64,000 bases of DNA from CALXVA01 sp944393025 (GTDB lineage Bacteria; Bacillota; Clostridia; TANB77; CAG-508), in the NCBI GenBank assembly GCA_963931445.1, contig OZ007016.1, forward strand, positions 434,001-498,000, given 5' to 3'. Positions 1 to 8,523 of the stretch are shown one piece after another (position 1 is the first letter of the stretch; each line of letters starts with the position of its first letter). The translations under genes were made by a program, and so were the position numbers. The notes under the pieces were generated by a model. That model was not told the DNA's origin. It worked only from the letters and a program-made list of their open reading frames with translations, and did no database searches.

Positions 1-34
1 CGCCACCAAAATTAAATATAAAATAGGTGGTGTA
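1..34 (+). repeat. Imperfect inverted repeat before the DGR accessory gene
   Basis: CGCCACC at 1-7 can pair with GGTGGTG near 27-33, leaving an 18-19 base AT-rich loop. The right arm also holds the AGGTGG ribosome binding site of the next gene. It may be the end of an upstream gene's terminator, a translational hairpin, or the stem that often follows a DGR variable region. The window edge prevents a choice. Confidence 0.35.
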
Positions 35-40
35 ATAAAA

Positions 41-448
41 ATGTCATTTAGTCAGATGTTAGATTTATTAAAAAAGAAAGAAAAAGGAAATATAGTTTTT
101 GTAAAGATAGGTACATTCTATATAACTGTAGGAGAAGATGCAGTATTAATACATAAAAAATTAAACCTAAAATGTACATGTTACAAGAAAAATATATGTA
201 AAGTAGGATTTCCAGTAGTAGCATTTGATAAATATGTTGAAAAATTAAATGAAATAAAATATAGATATGTGATATATGATTTAAACTTAGAAAAAACTGA
301 GCTAAAAGAAATAATTAGAAAAAATGGAAAATATAATAAAGAAATTGAAAAAAATATAAACTGTCTTTTGTGTAAAGGAGTAAAAGTATATAAGGAAGAT
401 GATAAATATTTATTGGCATTAAGTAAGTATTTAGAAGAAAAGAAATAA
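41..448 (+). CDS. MutS domain-I-like DGR accessory protein
   Basis: A 135-aa protein. Residues about 20-50 match the N-terminal mismatch-binding domain of MutS: the core F-V-K-I-G-x-F-Y-x-x-x-G-E-D-A resembles the MutS F-x-x-G-x-F-Y-x-x-x-G-x-D-A pattern. The rest of MutS (clamp, ATPase) is absent. Small stand-alone MutS-like proteins of this kind are known companions of some diversity-generating retroelements, and this gene is followed directly by the Avd-like gene and the reverse transcriptase. A role in the mutagenic retrohoming complex is inferred from this context. The start at 41 follows AGGTGG with suitable spacing. Confidence 0.65.
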   Translation: MSFSQMLDLLKKKEKGNIVFVKIGTFYITVGEDAVLIHKKLNLKCTCYKKNICKVGFPVVAFDKYVEKLNEIKYRYVIYDLNLEKTELKEIIRKNGKYNKEIEKNINCLLCKGVKVYKEDDKYLLALSKYLEEKK

Positions 449-500
449 GAAAAGTAAAAAAATGTGGAAAACTATATTATACGAGGAGAAATAATATAAA

Positions 501-875
501 ATGAAACAAGAAGAAATACTTATACTAATACCCAAAATAGAAAAATATATTGAATATATGCTAAATGTAATATTGAAAATTCCAAGAACAGAGAAATTTA
601 ATATAGGTAATGAATATAAAACAAGTATGTACAAGATACTTTCAAATGCAATTTATATAAATAAAATAGGAAATAATAACGAATCTATAAATAAAATTGA
701 ATACTTAAATAAAATAGATGCAGAACTTGTTTTAGAAAGAATATATTTAAGACTAATGTTAAAAAATAGATGGATAGATGAAAAAAAGTTTAAAGTAGCA
801 ATAGAACTAATATATGAGATAGGAAAAATAGTGGGAGGACTAATAAAATATTATGGCAAAAACAATAAGAAATGA
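501..875 (+). CDS. avd: Avd-like four-helix-bundle DGR accessory protein
   Basis: A 124-aa, almost all-helical, basic protein. Its pattern (IPRTEKFNIGNEYKTSMYKIL near residues 27-47, then hydrophobic helices, and a C-terminal helix with W-I-D-x-K-K and E-I-G-K-I-V-G-G-L-I-K) fits the Avd / S23-like four-helix-bundle family. Avd proteins form a pentamer that binds the DGR reverse transcriptase and template RNA and is needed for cDNA synthesis. The gene overlaps the start of the reverse transcriptase gene by 23 bases, suggesting coupled translation. Family assignment is by pattern and context. Confidence 0.75.
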   Translation: MKQEEILILIPKIEKYIEYMLNVILKIPRTEKFNIGNEYKTSMYKILSNAIYINKIGNNNESINKIEYLNKIDAELVLERIYLRLMLKNRWIDEKKFKVAIELIYEIGKIVGGLIKYYGKNNKK

Positions 876-1861
876 ATTTGATAAAAAGCTGTCTTATGAA
901 AGTCTATTTCATGCACATAAATTAAGTAGGAAAGGTAAAGGTTATAGAAAAGAAATAATATTATTTAATCTAAAACAAGAAGAATATATAATGTGGTTAT
1001 ACGAAAAATTAAAAACAAAAACATATAGGCATAGTGGTTATACTATATTTTATGTAACAGAGCCAAAGCTAAGAAAAATAGAAAAAAGTATATATTTAGA
1101 TAGAATAGTACATAGATGGGTAGTAGATAATTTTTTAGAACCATATTTTGTACCAACATTTGTAAATACAAGTTATGCATGTTTAAAGAAAAGAGGAATG
1201 CATAAAGCGTGTTTAGATGTGCAAAATACAATGAAACATTTAGAAAAAATATGGGAAGAATACTATATACTAAAAATGGATGTTAGAAAATACTTTCAAA
1301 ATATAAATAAAGATATATTATATAAAATATTAAATAGGAAAATACAAGATATAAAATTGTTGTGGCTTTTAAAAGAAATAATATATTCAAATAAAGGAAA
1401 AAAAGGCTTAGCAATAGGAAATTATACATCACAAATGTTTGCAAATATATATTTAAATGAGGTAGACCAGTATATAAAAAATAAATTGCATTGTAAATAT
1501 TATTTTAGATATTTGGATGATAGTATAGCTATGTTTAAAACAAAAGAAGAAGCAAAATATATGTTAGAAAAAATAAAAAATTTTTTAAAATGTAACTTAG
1601 AATTGGAACTAAATGAAAAAACACAAATATTTAAAAATAAGCAAGGAGTTAATTTTTGTGGTTATAAAATAAATCCATATAGATTAAAAATAAGAGACAA
1701 ACGGAAAAAGAAAACTAAAGAAAAAAGTAAAAAAACTAAAGTATAAAATACAAAATAAAGAAATAACAAGTAAAGAGGCAAGAAAATATTTATGTGGACA
1801 TTATGGTTATATAAAATACGCAAATGTAAAAAAATTATCAGAGAAAATATTTGAAATATGA
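853..1861 (+). CDS. DGR reverse transcriptase (+1 recoding at CGG 1702-1704)
   Basis: Retroelement reverse transcriptase, about 335 aa when read through. Visible RT motifs: a polymerase aspartate in ILKMDVRKYFQNI, the DGR-type I-G-N-x-T-S-Q-x-F-A-N-I-Y-L-N segment, and the catalytic Y-L-D-D box near residue 220. It copies the template RNA with adenine-specific errors. Reading frame 1 stops at 1744-1746 inside a lysine run. Skipping C1702 of the in-frame CGG gives Asp-Lys-Gly-Lys-Arg-Lys and continues to TGA 1859-1861, restoring the conserved C-terminal thumb (E-A-R-K-Y-L-C-G-H-Y-G-Y). The template repeat begins just downstream. It is not a group II intron or retron RT, judging from the N-S-Q-type motif and the neighbours. 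Confidence 0.88.
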
Positions 1862-1889
1862 GAATATAATAAAACTAGGGATAAATCAA

Positions 1890-2040
1890 AATTCAAGTAA
1901 CACTAACAGCAATAATGCTAACCCATGTACTAATAGAGGAGGCAATTATAACAACAGTAACAATTACACAGCTAACCGTAACAACAATAATGCGACTAAT
2001 AGCAACAACAACATTGGCTTCCGCCTCAGCTCTAATATTA
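1890..2040 (+). other. DGR template repeat (TR)
   Basis: This stretch lies right after the reverse transcriptase and is packed with AAC and AAT triplets. Read in frame it gives Gly-Gly-Asn-Tyr-Asn-Asn and ends in N-I-G-F-R-L-S-S, the usual end of C-type-lectin or formylglycine-enzyme-like variable regions. Adenines at first and second codon positions are what DGRs mutagenise. GC-rich islands (GGCTTCCGCCTCAGCTCT at 2015-2032) are the kind of invariant 3' end used for target recognition. The 64-codon ORF across it is probably not a real protein. Exact ends cannot be set without the matching variable repeat, which is not in the window. Confidence 0.8.
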
Positions 2041-2094
2041 TTTGAGATTATATATTTTATGGAATATATACAGGAAAGTATTAGATATTAAAGG

Positions 2095-2122
2095 GATTTA
2101 TTCCTTCCTAAAAGGAATTTAT
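2095..2122. terminator. Small hairpin downstream of the template repeat
   Basis: ATTCCTT and AAGGAAT pair around a five-base loop just before the IS insertion point. It may end the retroelement transcript, or be part of the template RNA. There is no strong T-run, so the role is uncertain. Confidence 0.35.
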
Positions 2123-2126
2123 TATA

Positions 2127-2133
2127 TACAATA
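2127..2133. repeat. Target site duplication of the IS21 element, left copy
   Basis: TACAATA lies immediately before the left end of the element, and the same 7 bases follow its right end at 4569-4575. IS21-family elements usually make 4-8 bp duplications, so this supports a recent intact insertion. Confidence 0.8.
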
Positions 2134-2235
2134 TGTAAATGTCAAGTGAAAAATGTACTTTTTTTCCAGTTTCAAAAATGTACGAAAATTCCAGTTTTAA
2201 ATATATACTTAGAGGGGAAAATCCCCTCTAAAATT

Positions 2236-2409
2236 TTAGAAAAAATTTTCTTCTCTATAATCCTTTTCTAGCATAACATCTTTTTTATTACAATGATATG
2301 CTAAATAATGTAATTCATTTATAATTTCTTCTTTTGTAAGTTTTCGTCCTAATTCTGTTATTCTATCTATTGCTACATCTACATATATTATCATTTCTCT
2401 CACTGTCAT
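2236..2409 (-). CDS. Small hypothetical protein inside the IS21 element
   Basis: About 57 aa from the ATG at 2409; a GTG at 2418 that overlaps the istB stop is an alternative start. The sequence is charged and probably helical, with no recognised domain. It lies between istB and the left end of the element, so it is an accessory or passenger ORF, or non-coding. Coding status is uncertain. Confidence 0.4.
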   Translation of the reverse strand: MTVREMIIYVDVAIDRITELGRKLTKEEIINELHYLAYHCNKKDVMLEKDYREENFF

Positions 2410-2410
2410 C

Positions 2411-3181
2411 TTATACACCTTCCTTTTCTATATTTCTTTGCATCTCCACATTTCTATCTTTTATTCTATATGATTGTCCTTTAATTTTTATTATGTGACT
2501 GTGGTGCACTAATCTATCTATTATTGCTGCTGTCACTACGGAATCTCCAAATATATCTGACCACTTGCTAAATACCTGATTTGTTGTTAATATTGTTGAC
2601 TTCTTTTCATATCTTTTATTTATTAATTGAAAAAACAAATATGCTCCTTCTTTCGTTATCGGTAAATACCCTATTTCATCAATTATCAGCAATTTATATT
2701 TACAAAAATATTTTATTTTTATATCTGCTCTATTTTCAGAATTAGCTTGTACTAATTGATTTATTAAATCATTAAAAGTTATGTAATATGTGCTAATCCT
2801 TCGTTTCGCTGCTGCCATTCCAATTCCAACCGCTAAATGTGTTTTTCCAACTCCACTTGTTCCTACAAATATTATATTTTCACTCTTCTCCATAAATCTT
2901 AATGTTTCTAAATCATAAAGTTCAGTTTTATCTACACTAGGCTGATAACTAAAATCAAAATCATCTAATGTCTTTTCAAATGGAAATGCAGACACTTTTA
3001 TATTTACTTTTGCAGCTCTTTCAGTTTGATATTTAATTTCTTCTTTTGTTAAATCATACAACATTTCTGTAAATGAAATATTTTTGTCTTTCATCTCATC
3101 TAAATATCCAGGTAACATATTTTTTATATTATCTAATTTTAAAATTTCTAAATTATCTATTAAATCTGTATACATACTCAT
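2411..3181 (-). CDS. istB: IS21-family helper ATPase IstB
   Basis: A 256-aa AAA+ ATPase related to DnaC. Walker A is G-T-S-G-V-G-K-T-H near residue 108 and Walker B is L-L-I-I-D-E-I-G-Y near 169, followed by the sensor T-T-N-Q. IstB helps the IstA transposase select target DNA and assemble the strand-transfer complex. The length is normal for IstB and the frame is intact. It lies 12 bases downstream of istA with its own AGGAGG site, so the two form one operon. Confidence 0.93.
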   Translation of the reverse strand: MSMYTDLIDNLEILKLDNIKNMLPGYLDEMKDKNISFTEMLYDLTKEEIKYQTERAAKVNIKVSAFPFEKTLDDFDFSYQPSVDKTELYDLETLRFMEKSENIIFVGTSGVGKTHLAVGIGMAAAKRRISTYYITFNDLINQLVQANSENRADIKIKYFCKYKLLIIDEIGYLPITKEGAYLFFQLINKRYEKKSTILTTNQVFSKWSDIFGDSVVTAAIIDRLVHHSHIIKIKGQSYRIKDRNVEMQRNIEKEGV

Positions 3182-3193
3182 ATTTCTTTCCTC

Positions 3194-4396
3194 CTACAAT
3201 TCGTCATAATCACTCAAATGATTATTTACAAACTCTTCAATTTCATTATCTTTGTAGCCTTTTAAGGCATCAGACTTTAATATATCCACTATATGTTCTT
3301 TATGATAATTTAAAAATTTTTTACTCTTTTTATGTTTTGTTATTAAATTTGTTATATAATATATATGGATATATTCATCAGTTTCTTTTACAGAGACTGA
3401 TTTGCCTATTAGGTATGTCGGAACGGAGTATTTTTGCCCTTTATATGTAATCATAGATTCTTTGGATACTTTATATTCCTTTGGCGAGGTTGTGTAAGCA
3501 TTCAATACTTCTTGATTCGGTAAAGGCAATAAATACTTTGTTTCTTTTTCTAATCTTTCTATTGGTTTCATATTTGTTCCTTGAGATATTTCATTATTGA
3601 TTTCTTTCATGAACATTTTTACTATTTTTTCTAATTCTTCATATGTCTCGAATTCATGATTATATACTTGAAGTCTATCAACTAGTTTTGCTAAGGACTC
3701 TACTTTCCCTTTTGTTTGTGGTCTATATATTCTACAAGTTATTGGGTTAAATCCAATGTCTTTAGAATACTGTACAAATTTCGTATTTAATTTAACATTT
3801 CCAATTCTACTATTTGCTCTATCTACTACTGTTGCCATATTATCAAAGACAATTTCTTTTGGTACTCCTCCAAAATATTTAAAGGCCTCATTCATACATT
3901 TAAATAGAGTTTTTTGGGTTTTATCTGATGTTAACTTTACAAATTTTGTTCGAGAATATCCTAATACCATTAGAAAAATATTTACTTCAAAAAGTTCTCC
4001 ATGTTTTGAAATCATCTTTAGATTTTCCTTCCAATCCACTTGTGCTTGAAGTCCTGGGGCTGTTTCAAATCTTATTGTCGCCTTTTTTATTTGTTCCTCT
4101 TTATGTTTTTGAACAAAATCTGCAACTAACGAATATGAACCTGTATATCCATCTTTTTGGATAAATTTAAATATTGCCATACTTGTACATCCTATTTCTA
4201 ATTTAGATATTATTGTTTCTTTAAATTTATCTAATTTAGATTTTTTCAAAATTTTTCTTTTCTTTTTAAGCTCATATCCTTCCAAATATCTCTTTACAGT
4301 TCTAGGATCACATCCCATAATTCTTGCCATTGCTGCTTTACTCATAGTTTCTTTTTCACCTCCTCTTAGAAATATATTAATTTCATTAAGTACATC
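3194..4396 (-). CDS. istA: IS21-family transposase IstA
   Basis: DDE transposase of about 400 aa from the ATG at 4396, which follows a good GGTGAT-type site; an in-frame ATG at 4444 would add 16 aa. An N-terminal helix-turn-helix (S-K-A-A-M-A-R-I-M-G-C-D-P-R-T-V-K-R) precedes an integrase core. The likely catalytic acids are Asp in V-D-W-K-E, Asp in V-F-D-N-M and Glu in K-G-K-V-E-S. It carries out cleavage and joining of the IS ends with IstB. The frame is intact, so the element may be active. Confidence 0.92.
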   Translation of the reverse strand, partial: DVLNEINIFLRGGEKETMSKAAMARIMGCDPRTVKRYLEGYELKKKRKILKKSKLDKFKETIISKLEIGCTSMAIFKFIQKDGYTGSYSLVADFVQKHKEEQIKKATIRFETAPGLQAQVDWKENLKMISKHGELFEVNIFLMVLGYSRTKFVKLTSDKTQKTLFKCMNEAFKYFGGVPKEIVFDNMATVVDRANSRIGNVKLNTKFVQYSKDIGFNPITCRIYRPQTKGKVESLAKLVDRLQVYNHEFETYEELEKIVKMFMKEINNEISQGTNMKPIERLEKETKYLLPLPNQEVLNAYTTSPKEYKVSKESMITYKGQKYSVPTYLIGKSVSVKETDEYIHIYYITNLITKHKKSKKFLNYHKEHIVDILKSDALKGYKDNEIEEFVNNHLSDYDEL

Positions 4397-4568
4397 TTGT
4401 CTCATAATATCACCTTTCCTTTCTATTGAGACAATTAGCATCATTTACATATACTAATTGATGTACTTATATTTTACCAATTCTTACCTATTAAGGCAAA
4501 AGAAAAAATGTAGGTTTTCCTACATTTTTATGTTGGAAAAAAACTACATTTTTATTATCTCATAAACA

Positions 4569-4575
4569 TACAATA
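4569..4575. repeat. Target site duplication of the IS21 element, right copy
   Basis: TACAATA, identical to 2127-2133. The following 160 bases up to the next gene are AT-rich intergenic DNA with no RNA gene that I can recognise. Confidence 0.8.
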
Positions 4576-4738
4576 AAAGATATATATGACACATATATTT
4601 ATACTAGAGTATATATAAATTAAAATAGGTAAATATGTATCAATAAACTATGTATTAGTAGGCGCAAGTTGCAGAATATATGTAGTTTATGAGTTATAAT
4701 AAAGCATATAAAAATAAATTTAAGGAAGTATAATTAAA

Positions 4739-5029
4739 ATGAATATAGTAATAATATGTGGAAAAATATTATCTAAAATAGATTTTAAATTTATATATGA
4801 TAGATATAAAAACATCAAAATTGAATATAAAGAAAAATATAAACATACTTCAATATCAAAATGTAAAGTAAAATTGCTAAATAACAGTATAGTAGAAATT
4901 TATGGCTATGATGAAATTGCAGATTATATGCATAGGAATTTTAAAGAAAATCAAATTATTGCACTGGAAGGAAAATTAGATAGTGAAATGAAAATAGAAG
5001 TAAGAAGCACTTACACTTATATTATATAA
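4739..5029 (+). CDS. OB-fold (SSB-like) protein
   Basis: A 96-aa protein predicted to be mostly beta-strand. An N-terminal strand N-I-V-I-I-C-G-K-I is followed by strands around S-K-C-K-V-K-L-L and a C-terminal I-I-A-L-E-G-K-L-D-S segment. This layout resembles single-strand binding OB folds in which an I-x-G-x-L strand pairs with an L-x-G strand. The acidic tail of a housekeeping SSB is missing, so it is a divergent or special-purpose OB protein. Function is inferred from pattern only. It stands alone, followed by about 190 bases of non-coding DNA. Confidence 0.5.
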   Translation: MNIVIICGKILSKIDFKFIYDRYKNIKIEYKEKYKHTSISKCKVKLLNNSIVEIYGYDEIADYMHRNFKENQIIALEGKLDSEMKIEVRSTYTYII

Positions 5030-5158
5030 ACTTTCTTTTAATCTTACAATAACTATTAAAATACAATTAAAATCTATTTATTATTATTTGAATAAAATTT
5101 ACTTTTTTAATTAACTAAATTTATATATAATAAAGAAAGATTACTTAATTTTTTGTGC

Positions 5159-5186
5159 TTGACAAAAAATATAAATATTATATAAT
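5159..5186 (+). promoter_or_regulatory. Sigma-A promoter for dut
   Basis: TTGACA at 5159-5164 and TATAAT at 5181-5186 are separated by 16 bases, about 30 bases before the dut start. Confidence 0.7.
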
Positions 5187-5218
5187 AGCAGCAAATGAGA
5201 ATTGAAAGGATGAGATAA

Positions 5219-5677
5219 ATGGAAAAACTAAGAGGATTTGAAGTAGCAAAAGGATGGGAAGATAAAGGAATTAATATACCTGTAAGAAAAACAAAATATT
5301 CAGCAGGTTATGATGTAGAAGCAGCAGAAGATGTAATAATACCAATGTATAAACCAGGAATAAAGCCAACTCTAATACCTACAGGTCTAAAAGCATATTG
5401 CCAAAAAGATGAATGGTATATGTTAGTAAATAGAAGTAGTGGACCAAAAAAAGGTTTTGTAATGGCAAATAGTATAGGTGTAATTGATGCAGATTATTAT
5501 GAAAATGAATCAAATGATGGTCATTTTTATTTTCAATATTTTAATTTTCAAGATCATGATATAGAAGTAAAAAAAGGAGATATAATTGGTCAAGTAATTT
5601 TTCAAAAATATTTAATAACAGATAGTGATAATGCAGAAGGAGAAAGAAAAGGTGGATTTGGTTCGACCAATAAGTAG
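5219..5677 (+). CDS. dut: dUTP diphosphatase (trimeric dUTPase)
   Basis: A 152-aa trimeric dUTPase that hydrolyses dUTP to dUMP, keeping uracil out of DNA. The five family motifs are visible: A-G-Y-D-V-E (motif 1, residues about 29-34), N-R-S-S-G (motif 2), G-V-I-D-A-D-Y-Y (motif 3, with the catalytic Asp), I-G-Q-V-I-F (motif 4) and R-K-G-G-F-G-S-T (motif 5 near the C-terminus). A slightly long loop after motif 3 is the only deviation. It is monocistronic with its own promoter and a GAAAGGATGAG ribosome site. Confidence 0.93.
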   Translation: MEKLRGFEVAKGWEDKGINIPVRKTKYSAGYDVEAAEDVIIPMYKPGIKPTLIPTGLKAYCQKDEWYMLVNRSSGPKKGFVMANSIGVIDADYYENESNDGHFYFQYFNFQDHDIEVKKGDIIGQVIFQKYLITDSDNAEGERKGGFGSTNK

Positions 5678-5950
5678 AAAATACTAAACTAGTAAATGCA
5701 AGTTAAATTGTATATTACAAGCGATAGTATACATAAATAGAAATAAAACTATGAAAAAAACAATAAAATTTTTTTGAATCCGAAAACACTTAATATTCAA
5801 GGATTTTAAGCTAAATATACATAAAAACTAATGGCAAATGCTTTGACTTTTGCCATTTTTTGTTGTATAATAGAAATGTAGTTGAAAAAGAGAAATTAAT
5901 CCTTTTGATTGACTTCATATATAAAATTTACTTTTGAAAGGAGGACCTAT
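5678..5950. other. Intergenic region before carD
   Basis: AT-rich DNA with no gene. The first 150 bases show nothing recognisable. The last 110 bases hold a promoter, an overlapping inverted repeat and an AAAGGAGG ribosome site for the CarD-like gene. Confidence 0.6.
5831..5871 (+). promoter_or_regulatory. Promoter with overlapping inverted repeat (putative operator)
   Basis: TTGACT (5843-5848) and TATAAT (5866-5871) lie 17 bases apart, an excellent sigma-A promoter. The -35 box is enclosed by an 8-bp inverted repeat, ATGGCAAA at 5831-5838 and TTTGCCAT at 5849-5856. A repressor bound there would block RNA polymerase. The identity of such a regulator is unknown. Confidence 0.65.
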
Positions 5951-6529
5951 ATGTTTAATGTAGGAGACAAAATTGTTTATCCAATGCATGGAGCAGGAAC
6001 AATAGATGCAATAGAAGAAAAAAACATATTAGGAGAAAAACAAAATTATTATGTAATAAAAATGCCAAGAGAAGTAAAGGTAATGGTACCAACAGATAAA
6101 GCAGAAGAAGTTGGTGTTAGAAATATAATAGGCAAAGAAGAAGCAGCCAAAGTTATGTCTGTGTTAGGCGAAAATGAAACAGAAATGTCACAAAATTGGA
6201 ATAAAAGATACAGAGATAATATGGATAAAATGAAAAGTGGAGATATATATGAGGTGGCTGATGTAGTTAGAAATTTAAGTTTTAAGCAAAAAGAAAAAGG
6301 TTTATCTACAGGTGAAAAAAAGATGCTTAATAATGCAAAACAAATATTAGTAAGCGAATTAGTTTTAGCAGAACATGCTTCACAAGAAGAAGTTGAAAAA
6401 CTTGTAGAAAATAAAATAAATATATCATTTGATGAATATAAATTACCACAAGATAACATTGATATAAATAATAATATTGTAAGTAAATTTATACCATTTA
6501 ATGGAACTGGTACAGAAGAAAACTTATAA
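5951..6529 (+). CDS. CarD-family transcriptional regulator
   Basis: A 192-aa protein. The N-terminal Tudor-like RNA-polymerase-interacting domain is clear (F-N-V-G-D-K-I-V-Y-P-M-H-G-A-G, then Y-Y-V-I-K-M-P), followed by a helical DNA-binding part with L-S-x-x-E-K-K-M-L-N-N-A. CarD/CdnL proteins bind the RNA polymerase beta subunit and stabilise open complexes, often at rRNA promoters. The ATG at 5951 was chosen over an upstream in-frame start because AAAGGAGG lies just before it and the domain begins there. An acidic tail of about 30 residues is extra. Confidence 0.85.
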   Translation: MFNVGDKIVYPMHGAGTIDAIEEKNILGEKQNYYVIKMPREVKVMVPTDKAEEVGVRNIIGKEEAAKVMSVLGENETEMSQNWNKRYRDNMDKMKSGDIYEVADVVRNLSFKQKEKGLSTGEKKMLNNAKQILVSELVLAEHASQEEVEKLVENKINISFDEYKLPQDNIDINNNIVSKFIPFNGTGTEENL

Positions 6530-6686
6530 TACATACCATATAACAAAAACAATTTAATAAAAAATAAAATAGAGGTCGTATAAAATGCGATCTCTATTAT
6601 GTATTCCAAAAACTGTAAAACCATAAGAAGGAATTAAATACTTTATGTCGAATAAAATAAATATATGAAAGAAAGGTTAGAAAAAA

Positions 6687-8475
6687 TTGGCAAGATACAG
6701 TGAAGAATTAGTAGAAGAAATAAAAAATAATAATGATATAGTAGATGTAATATCACAATATGTGATTTTAAAGAGAAGTGGAAGAAATTTTTTTGGCTTG
6801 TGCCCATTTCATAAAGAAAAATCACCATCATTTTCTGTTTCTACAGATAAACAAATTTTTCATTGTTTTGGATGTGGAGTCGGAGGAAATGTTATACACT
6901 TTATAAGTAAAATAGAAAACATAAGTTATAGAGAAAGTTTAGAACTACTAGCAAATAGAGCAAATATAACATTACCAATTTTAACTGATAATTATCAAGA
7001 TAATAAAAAAATGATGTTAAAATCCAAAGTACTTGAAATAAATGAAATTACTGCAAAATTCTATCATGAAAATTTATACAAGCCAACATCAAAACAGGCA
7101 CAAGAATATATAAAGAAAAGAAAATTAGATAATAGAACTTTAAAATCATTTTTAATAGGCTATTCTGGAAATTTTGATGAATTATATAAATTATTAAAAC
7201 AAAAAGGTTATACAGAAGAAGAAATATTAGCATCTAGTCTAGTAAATAAATCAGATAATGGAAGATATATAGATAGATTTAGAAAAAGACTTATGATACC
7301 TATTCAAGATGCAACAGGTAAATTTATTGCATTTGGGGGACGAGTATTAGATGATAGTAAACCTAAATATATAAATTCACCAGAAAACATAGTTTATAGT
7401 AAAGGAAGAAACTTATTTGGACTAAATATTGCAAAAAAAGGTAATACAAAAAAGATAATAGTAGTAGAAGGATATATGGATGCAATTTCTTTGTATCAAA
7501 GAGGTATTACAAATGTAGTAGCTTCACTTCGGAACAGCATTAACAGAACATCAAGGAAGATTACTTAGAAAAAATTGTGAACAAATAATAATTGGTTATG
7601 ACTCAGATGGAGCAGGACAAGCAGCAACATTAAGAGGGCTTGATATACTTCAAAATATGGGATGTGATGTTCGTGTTTTGCAAATATATGGTGCAAAAGA
7701 CCCAGATGAGTTTGTAATAAAATATGGTCCAGAAAGATTCAATAAATGCGTGGATTCAGCTATTTCACTTGTAGAATTTAAAGTTAAAATTTTAAAACAA
7801 AATTTAAATTTAGAAAATGTTAATGATAAAATTAAATTTCTAAATGAAATTGCTAAAATATTATCTAAAGTAGATAACAACATAGAAAAAGAAATATATA
7901 TAGATAAAATATCAAAAGAATATGCTATTTCAAAAGAAGCAATATATGGCGAAGTTAATAAATTAGTGTACAATAAAGTAAATGACAAAAAAGTTTTAGA
8001 GCGAAACATTATTAAAAATTACATAAAAAAAGATTCAAATGAAAAAATAGATGAAGCTATAATAAAAAGAGAAAAATTGGTTATATATATATTAATAAAT
8101 TATCCAAAAGAAAGTTTTGAGCCAATAAGTAAAAAAGTACAAATAGAAGATATTAAAGATAAAATTAATAAAGAAATAATTTCAAAAATATATTCAAAAT
8201 ATTCTGAAGGAAAAACAGGAGATATTTTAAGTGAATTTGAAGATGAAAATATAGTAAATTATTTATCAGGAATTATGACTGAGGATTTTGGAATTATAGA
8301 TATAAATAAATGTATAGATGATTTATTAACAATATATAATAAAGAAAAGTTGATAAATGAAAAAAATAGAATATTGAAAAATTTAGAAAATACAGAAAAT
8401 ATGACTAAAGAAGAAATTAAAAAGCTTGAAGAAAATTTGAATGATATAATAATAAAATTAGCAAAAATAAAATAA
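6687..8475 (+). CDS. dnaG: DNA primase DnaG (+1 recoding at CGG 7530-7532)
   Basis: Full-length primase, about 595 aa, made by joining two frames. The TTG start at 6687 opens straight into the family N-terminus. The zinc-binding domain C-P-F-H-K-E-K-S-P-S-F and H-C-F-G-C-G lies near residues 40-65; the TOPRIM domain holds V-V-E-G-Y-M-D near 260 and, after the junction, G-Y-D-S-D-G-A-G. Frame 0 stops at 7566. Skipping C7530 reads GGA as glycine and restores the conserved L-G-T-A-L-T-E-H motif. The C-terminal helicase-binding part follows. An essential single-copy enzyme split here implies efficient frameshifting. It sits upstream of rpoD, the usual primase-sigma arrangement. Confidence 0.93.
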
Positions 8476-8523
8476 AAATCTGTATTAAAATTGATTAATT
8501 ATATTATACAGGGAGGAAATATA

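Larger units (their letters stand above)
2134..4568 (-). mobile_element. IS21-family insertion sequence, complete
   Basis: A 2435-bp element with istA and istB on the minus strand. The ends are imperfect inverted repeats. The left end starts TGTAAATG and continues to AAAAATGTAC, a T-run, and a second ATGTAC copy. The reverse complement of the right end starts TGTTTATG and continues to AAAAATGTAG, a T-run, and ATGTAGG. Multiple short terminal repeats of this kind are typical of IS21 transposase binding sites. It sits just downstream of the DGR template repeat and does not interrupt a recognisable gene. Confidence 0.85.

Noticed and set aside
853..1861. Retron or group II intron reverse transcriptase
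   Set aside because: The neighbouring Avd-like and MutS-like genes and the adjacent adenine-rich template fit a DGR; no intron maturase domain or retron msr-msd structure was seen.
1851..2045. A 64-aa asparagine-rich protein over the template repeat
   Set aside because: It lacks a ribosome site and has the composition and position of a DGR template; it is better read as non-coding template RNA.
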